From assembly GCF_030551255.1 (NCBI RefSeq), contig NZ_CP130630.1, forward strand, positions 11,965,001 through 12,029,000: 64,000 nt of DNA, read 5' to 3'. Positions 60,804 through 64,000 of this stretch are shown piece by piece (the first letter of the stretch is position 1; the number at the start of each line of letters is the position of its first letter). Both the position numbers and the translations under genes were made by a program. This stretch comes from Streptomyces sp. NL15-2K (lineage in GTDB: Bacteria > Actinomycetota > Actinomycetes > Streptomycetales > Streptomycetaceae). The notes under the pieces were generated by a model, which worked only from the letters and a program-made list of their open reading frames with translations, ran no database searches and was not told where the DNA came from.

Positions 60804-62543
60804 GTGCGTAATCCGACCGTGGCACAGCAGTTGATCGATGTCCTGCGACAAGCGGGGGTGGAACGCATCTACGGCGTCGTCGGCGACAGCCTCAATCCCG
60901 TAGTGGACGCGATCCGGCGTACCGACGGCATCGAGTGGATCCATGTGCGCAACGAGGAGGCGGCGGCGCTGGCTGCTGCGGCCGAGGCGCAGCTGACCGG
61001 GCGGCTCGCGGTGTGCGCGGGCAGTTGCGGCCCGGGCAACACCCACCTGATCCAGGGTCTGTACGACGCGAACCGCTCCGGGGCCCCGGTGCTCGCGATC
61101 GCCTCCCACATTCCGTCGAAGCAGATCGGCACCGGCTTCTTCCAGGAGACGCACCCGGAGCGGCTGTTCACCGAATGCAGCCAGTACTGCGAAATGGTGA
61201 GCCGGCCGTCGCAGATGCCGCGCATAATGCGGATCGCCGTACAGCGCGCGCTGTCCGACAACGGGGTGTCGGTGCTCGTCATGCCCGGCGACCTGTCCCA
61301 CGCGCCCGCCACGAACCCCACCGGATCGAGCAGTTTCGTCACCACCCGCGGCCGGGTCCTACCGCCGGCCGACCAGGTGCGGGGCCTTGCGGCGAAGCTC
61401 AACGCGGCCGAGAAGGTGATGTTCTTCTGCGGTGCCGGCGTACGGGACGCGCACGCCGAGGTGATGGAGCTCGCGGGCCGGGTGCACGCGCCGGTCGGGC
61501 ACACGCTGCGCGGCAAGGAGTGGATCCAGTACGACAACCCGTACGACGTCGGCATGAGCGGGCTGCTCGGCTACGGCGCCTGTTACGACGCCATGCACGA
61601 GGCCGACCTGGTGGTCCTGTTGGGCACCGACTTCCCGTACGACGACTTCCTGCCGCAGGCTCGCACCGTACAGATCGATCACGACGCGGGGCGGATCGGG
61701 CGGCGGACCGCGCTGGAGCTGGGCGTGCACGGTGACGTGGGCGAGACGCTGCGCGCGGTGCTGCCGCTGGTCGAGGCGAAGCGCGACCGCTCGTACCTGG
61801 ACCGGACTCTGCGCCACCACGCCAAGTCCCTGGAGAACGTGGTCTCCGCATACACCCGCAATGTCCAGCACCACGTGCCGATCCACCCCGAATACCCGGC
61901 GTCGATCCTCGACGAACTCGCCGACGACGATGCGGTGTTCACCGTCGACACCGGAATGTGCAACGTGTGGGCGGCCCGCTACATCACGCCCAACGGCCGC
62001 CGCCGCGTGATCGGTTCGTTCCTGCACGGCACCATGGCCAACGCTCTCCCGCACGCCATCGGTGCCCAGTTCGCCCACCCCGGCCGTCAGGTGATCTCGA
62101 TGTCGGGGGACGGCGGACTAGGCATGCTCATGGGCGAGTTGCTCACCGTCAAACTGCACAACCTGCCGGTGAAGACGATCGTCTTCAACAACTCCTCCCT
62201 CGGCATGGTCAAGCTGGAGATGATGGTCGACGGCCTGCCCGACTACCAGACCGACCACGAGCCGGTGGACTACGCCGCCATCGCCGCAGGGGTCGGAATC
62301 CACGCCATCCGCATCGAGAAGCCCGCGCAGATCCGCGAAGGCCTGCGGGAGGCACTCTCGTACGACGGGCCGTGCCTGGTGGACCTCGTCACCGACCCCA
62401 ACGCACTGTCGATCCCGCCGCACATCTCCGGCGAACAGGTGAAGGGATTCGCCTTCTCGGCAGGCAGGACGGTGCTCAACGGCGGCGTGGGCAAGATGCT
62501 CGATCTGGCCAGGGCCAATCTGCGCAACGTTCCGAGGCCCTGA
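60804..62543 (+). CDS. poxB: ThDP-dependent pyruvate oxidase/dehydrogenase (PoxB-like)
   Basis: A 579-residue enzyme of the pyruvate:quinone oxidoreductase type. The N-terminal domain has HVRNEEAAALAAA with the ThDP-activating Glu; the central FAD-type domain has FFCGAGVRDAH and LLGTDFPYDDF; the C-terminal ThDP motif runs from GDGGLGM to FNN. It would convert pyruvate to acetate and CO2 at the membrane. GTG 60804 has AAGGAG seven bases upstream. Substrate inferred from family; related decarboxylases cannot be fully excluded. Confidence 0.87.
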   Translation: MRNPTVAQQLIDVLRQAGVERIYGVVGDSLNPVVDAIRRTDGIEWIHVRNEEAAALAAAAEAQLTGRLAVCAGSCGPGNTHLIQGLYDANRSGAPVLAIASHIPSKQIGTGFFQETHPERLFTECSQYCEMVSRPSQMPRIMRIAVQRALSDNGVSVLVMPGDLSHAPATNPTGSSSFVTTRGRVLPPADQVRGLAAKLNAAEKVMFFCGAGVRDAHAEVMELAGRVHAPVGHTLRGKEWIQYDNPYDVGMSGLLGYGACYDAMHEADLVVLLGTDFPYDDFLPQARTVQIDHDAGRIGRRTALELGVHGDVGETLRAVLPLVEAKRDRSYLDRTLRHHAKSLENVVSAYTRNVQHHVPIHPEYPASILDELADDDAVFTVDTGMCNVWAARYITPNGRRRVIGSFLHGTMANALPHAIGAQFAHPGRQVISMSGDGGLGMLMGELLTVKLHNLPVKTIVFNNSSLGMVKLEMMVDGLPDYQTDHEPVDYAAIAAGVGIHAIRIEKPAQIREGLREALSYDGPCLVDLVTDPNALSIPPHISGEQVKGFAFSAGRTVLNGGVGKMLDLARANLRNVPRP

Positions 62544-62544
62544 A

Positions 62545-62594
62545 CCTCCAGTGGCAGCAGCTCGCGGGTGTCCTCCAGCGCCGACCACACCACG
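62545..62594 (-). pseudogene. 50-base relic of an NmrA-type gene, inverted
   Basis: The minus strand matches 60004-60053 of the NmrA-like gene at 47 of 50 bases and would encode VVWSALEDTRELLPLE. No start, no flanking homology. Confidence 0.8.
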
Positions 62595-62674
62595 CGCTGG
62601 AGCCTCACCGGTCGGCGACACCTCCAGGGGTCTTCGAAGCCGGCACCGGACGCGCGGCATCCCGGGAGGGGCGC

Positions 62675-63225
62675 GTGGGGTATCGGCAGCTGTACGTGCA
62701 GGTGCTGGTGGCGATCGTCATCGGGATCGTGCTCGCGTGGCAGCGGCCGGATCTGGCCACGTCGACGGAGCCGATCGGCACCACGTTCATCACGGCGATG
62801 AAGATGCTCATCGGGCCGATCGTGTTCCTGACCATCATCGGAGGCGTCGCCGGTGTCGCGGACCTGAAGAAGGCGGGCCGCAGGTGATCTTCGGGATCGC
62901 GTTGAAGTCCGTCGGCAAGGCCGGTGAGCCGATCATCGCCGGAGTCGACCGCCTGACCACAGTGGTGTTCAAGGTGCTGTCGTTCGTCATGAAGGTGGCT
63001 CTGCTGGGCACCTCCACCGCCGAGCCGGCCCTGCCGGGCCTGATGCGCAAGCTGGAGTTCATGGGTGCCGAGAAGCCCACGGTCCGCGGCCTCGATCTGA
63101 CACGGGCCCGCCAGGTGCTGTCCGGCGAGATCCGGGAAGACGCACTCGCGACAGACGAAGACACCCTCGCACGGAGACGGACCCCACCGCGCCGGGGGAG
63201 GAGGCAGGTCACGGCCTCGGCCTGA
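62675..63225 (+). pseudogene. DctA-type dicarboxylate transporter, internally deleted
   Basis: GTG 62675 (GGGAGGGG upstream) opens a DctA N-terminus (YRQLYVQVLVAIVIGIV, then FITAMKMLIGPIVFLTII, VAGVADLKKAGR) ending at 62887. Without a gap, another frame from 62884 gives a mid-protein segment (FGIALKSVGKAGEPII, VVFKVLSFVMKVA), jumps to LLGTSTAEPALPGLMRKLEF and ends in a C-terminal tail (LDLTRARQVLSGE). An intact symporter has about 430-450 residues; roughly half is missing, so it cannot transport. Confidence 0.8.
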
Positions 63226-64000
63226 TCAAGCCTTGCCGCCGAGAACGCTCATGACCTGGGGAACCGTGGCCCGCAGTTCCCGCACCAAGGCGCGCACGAC
63301 GGCCGATCCGGCCAGTTCGGAAGTGGTGACGTAGCCGACCTGGCGTGTCGGGCGCTTCGGTCCGAGATCGGTGATCCCCACCGAGTTCGGGGCTCCGACC
63401 AAGGAGAGCGCGGGCATGATCGCCATTCCGTGACCTCCGCTCACCAAGGAGAGCACCGCTCCGTCGTCCTCGGCCTCGACGGTCGCCTTCGGGATCCAGT
63501 CCTGCGCGGCCCACCAGTCACGCGTGTACGAGGAACAGTTCTCGGCCCAGTCGACCAGCGGCAGCGAGCGCGGGGCGGCGTGGCCCGCCGTGTGCACCAG
63601 GGCATACGGCTCCACAAGAAGTGCGCTCGCGACCAGACCCGGTGGAAGCGGCACGGAGCCGCCGAGTGTGGCGATGCCGATGTCGGCTTTCCCGTCGGCG
63701 ACTTCGCCCGCGGTGCCACGCCCCACCTCGCGCACGATCCGCACCTGCGGCTCGATCCCGGGGTGCTCGGCGCGCAGCCGCTGCAGGACCTGCGGCAGCA
63801 GGTGAAGGGCCGCGCTGCGGAAGGCCGCGATCCGCAGCGGCCCCGCCGCCGAGTCGGACCGGGCCGCGCCGCGCGCCTCGGCGGTCAGGACGTCCAGCAG
63901 GCGCAGGATGCGGCGGGCGTGTGCGACGGCCTGCTCTCCGGCGGGGGTGGGGTGGGCGCCGGTGCGGCCGCGTGCGAAGAGGACGGCACCGATTTTGCGC
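63226..64000 (-). CDS. LysR-family regulator (5' end outside window)
   Basis: The minus-strand frame is open from 64000 to the stop at 63226; at least 257 residues are visible. The end of the winged helix (KIGAVLFARGRTGAHPTPAG) and linker helix are followed by the effector-binding domain (PLRIAAFRSAALHLLPQVL, DIGIATLGG). It is convergent with the broken transporter gene. Its targets probably lie beyond the window. Confidence 0.88.
   Translation of the reverse strand, partial: RKIGAVLFARGRTGAHPTPAGEQAVAHARRILRLLDVLTAEARGAARSDSAAGPLRIAAFRSAALHLLPQVLQRLRAEHPGIEPQVRIVREVGRGTAGEVADGKADIGIATLGGSVPLPPGLVASALLVEPYALVHTAGHAAPRSLPLVDWAENCSSYTRDWWAAQDWIPKATVEAEDDGAVLSLVSGGHGMAIMPALSLVGAPNSVGITDLGPKRPTRQVGYVTTSELAGSAVVRALVRELRATVPQVMSVLGGKA

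Overview
The window is high-GC actinobacterial DNA and almost certainly comes from a Streptomyces chromosome. Codon third positions are strongly G/C, stop and start codons often overlap (ATGA, GTGA), and GTG starts are common. The gene families are typical of the genus: MocR and LacI regulators, DUF6233, DUF2071, an antibiotic-type ABC-F protein and coelichelin genes. No rRNA, tRNA or CRISPR array was seen.

Layout. 1-6694: end of an operon of the vWA / MoxR-AAA / DUF5682 type, closed by a strong hairpin. 6768-15500: mixed accessory genes (small secreted SH3-like protein, B3/B4-domain protein, MocR regulator, DUF2071 protein, ABC-F protein behind a leader peptide and attenuator, sulfotransferase), plus two genes broken by single frameshifts (a VOC protein and a DUF817 membrane protein). 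15500-20000: a decayed island with a DUF6233 gene carrying two stop codons, a fragment of an unknown protein, a low-GC spacer, a kinase without its N-lobe, a small lipoprotein and a phage-like HTH protein. 20000-26300: a sugar-uptake operon (LacI regulator, binding protein, two permeases, glycoside hydrolase) with palindromic CGAACCGGTTCG operators. 26359-31064: SseB-like protein, two alpha/beta hydrolases, an unrecognised 474-residue protein, a DUF2795 protein and a small P-loop kinase.

31102-32551 is a complete IS701-family insertion sequence with CTAG target duplications. It sits exactly at the stop codon of cchA. 32548-55660 is a complete coelichelin siderophore cluster in the order cchA to cchK. 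CchA (formyltransferase) and CchB (ornithine N-hydroxylase) make N-hydroxy- and N-formyl-N-hydroxy-ornithine. CchH is a three-module NRPS without a thioesterase; its three adenylation codes read directly from the sequence as DINYWGGIGK, DFWNIGMVHK and DMENLGLINK. CchK is the MbtH partner and CchJ an esterase. CchC/D/E/F import the ferric siderophore, and CchG/CchI look like an asymmetric heterodimeric exporter. Six candidate iron boxes (DmdR/IdeR type) lie before cchA, cchB, cchE, cchF (two) and between cchJ and cchK.

55707-64000: an amidohydrolase and a small partner; a three-gene minus-strand set (GNAT, CDGSH/ferredoxin-like protein, quinone-oxidoreductase-like enzyme) divergent from an NmrA-type reductase, with four related palindromes in the shared promoter region; a PoxB-like ThDP enzyme; remnants of a second NmrA gene and of a DctA transporter; and a LysR regulator that runs off the window.
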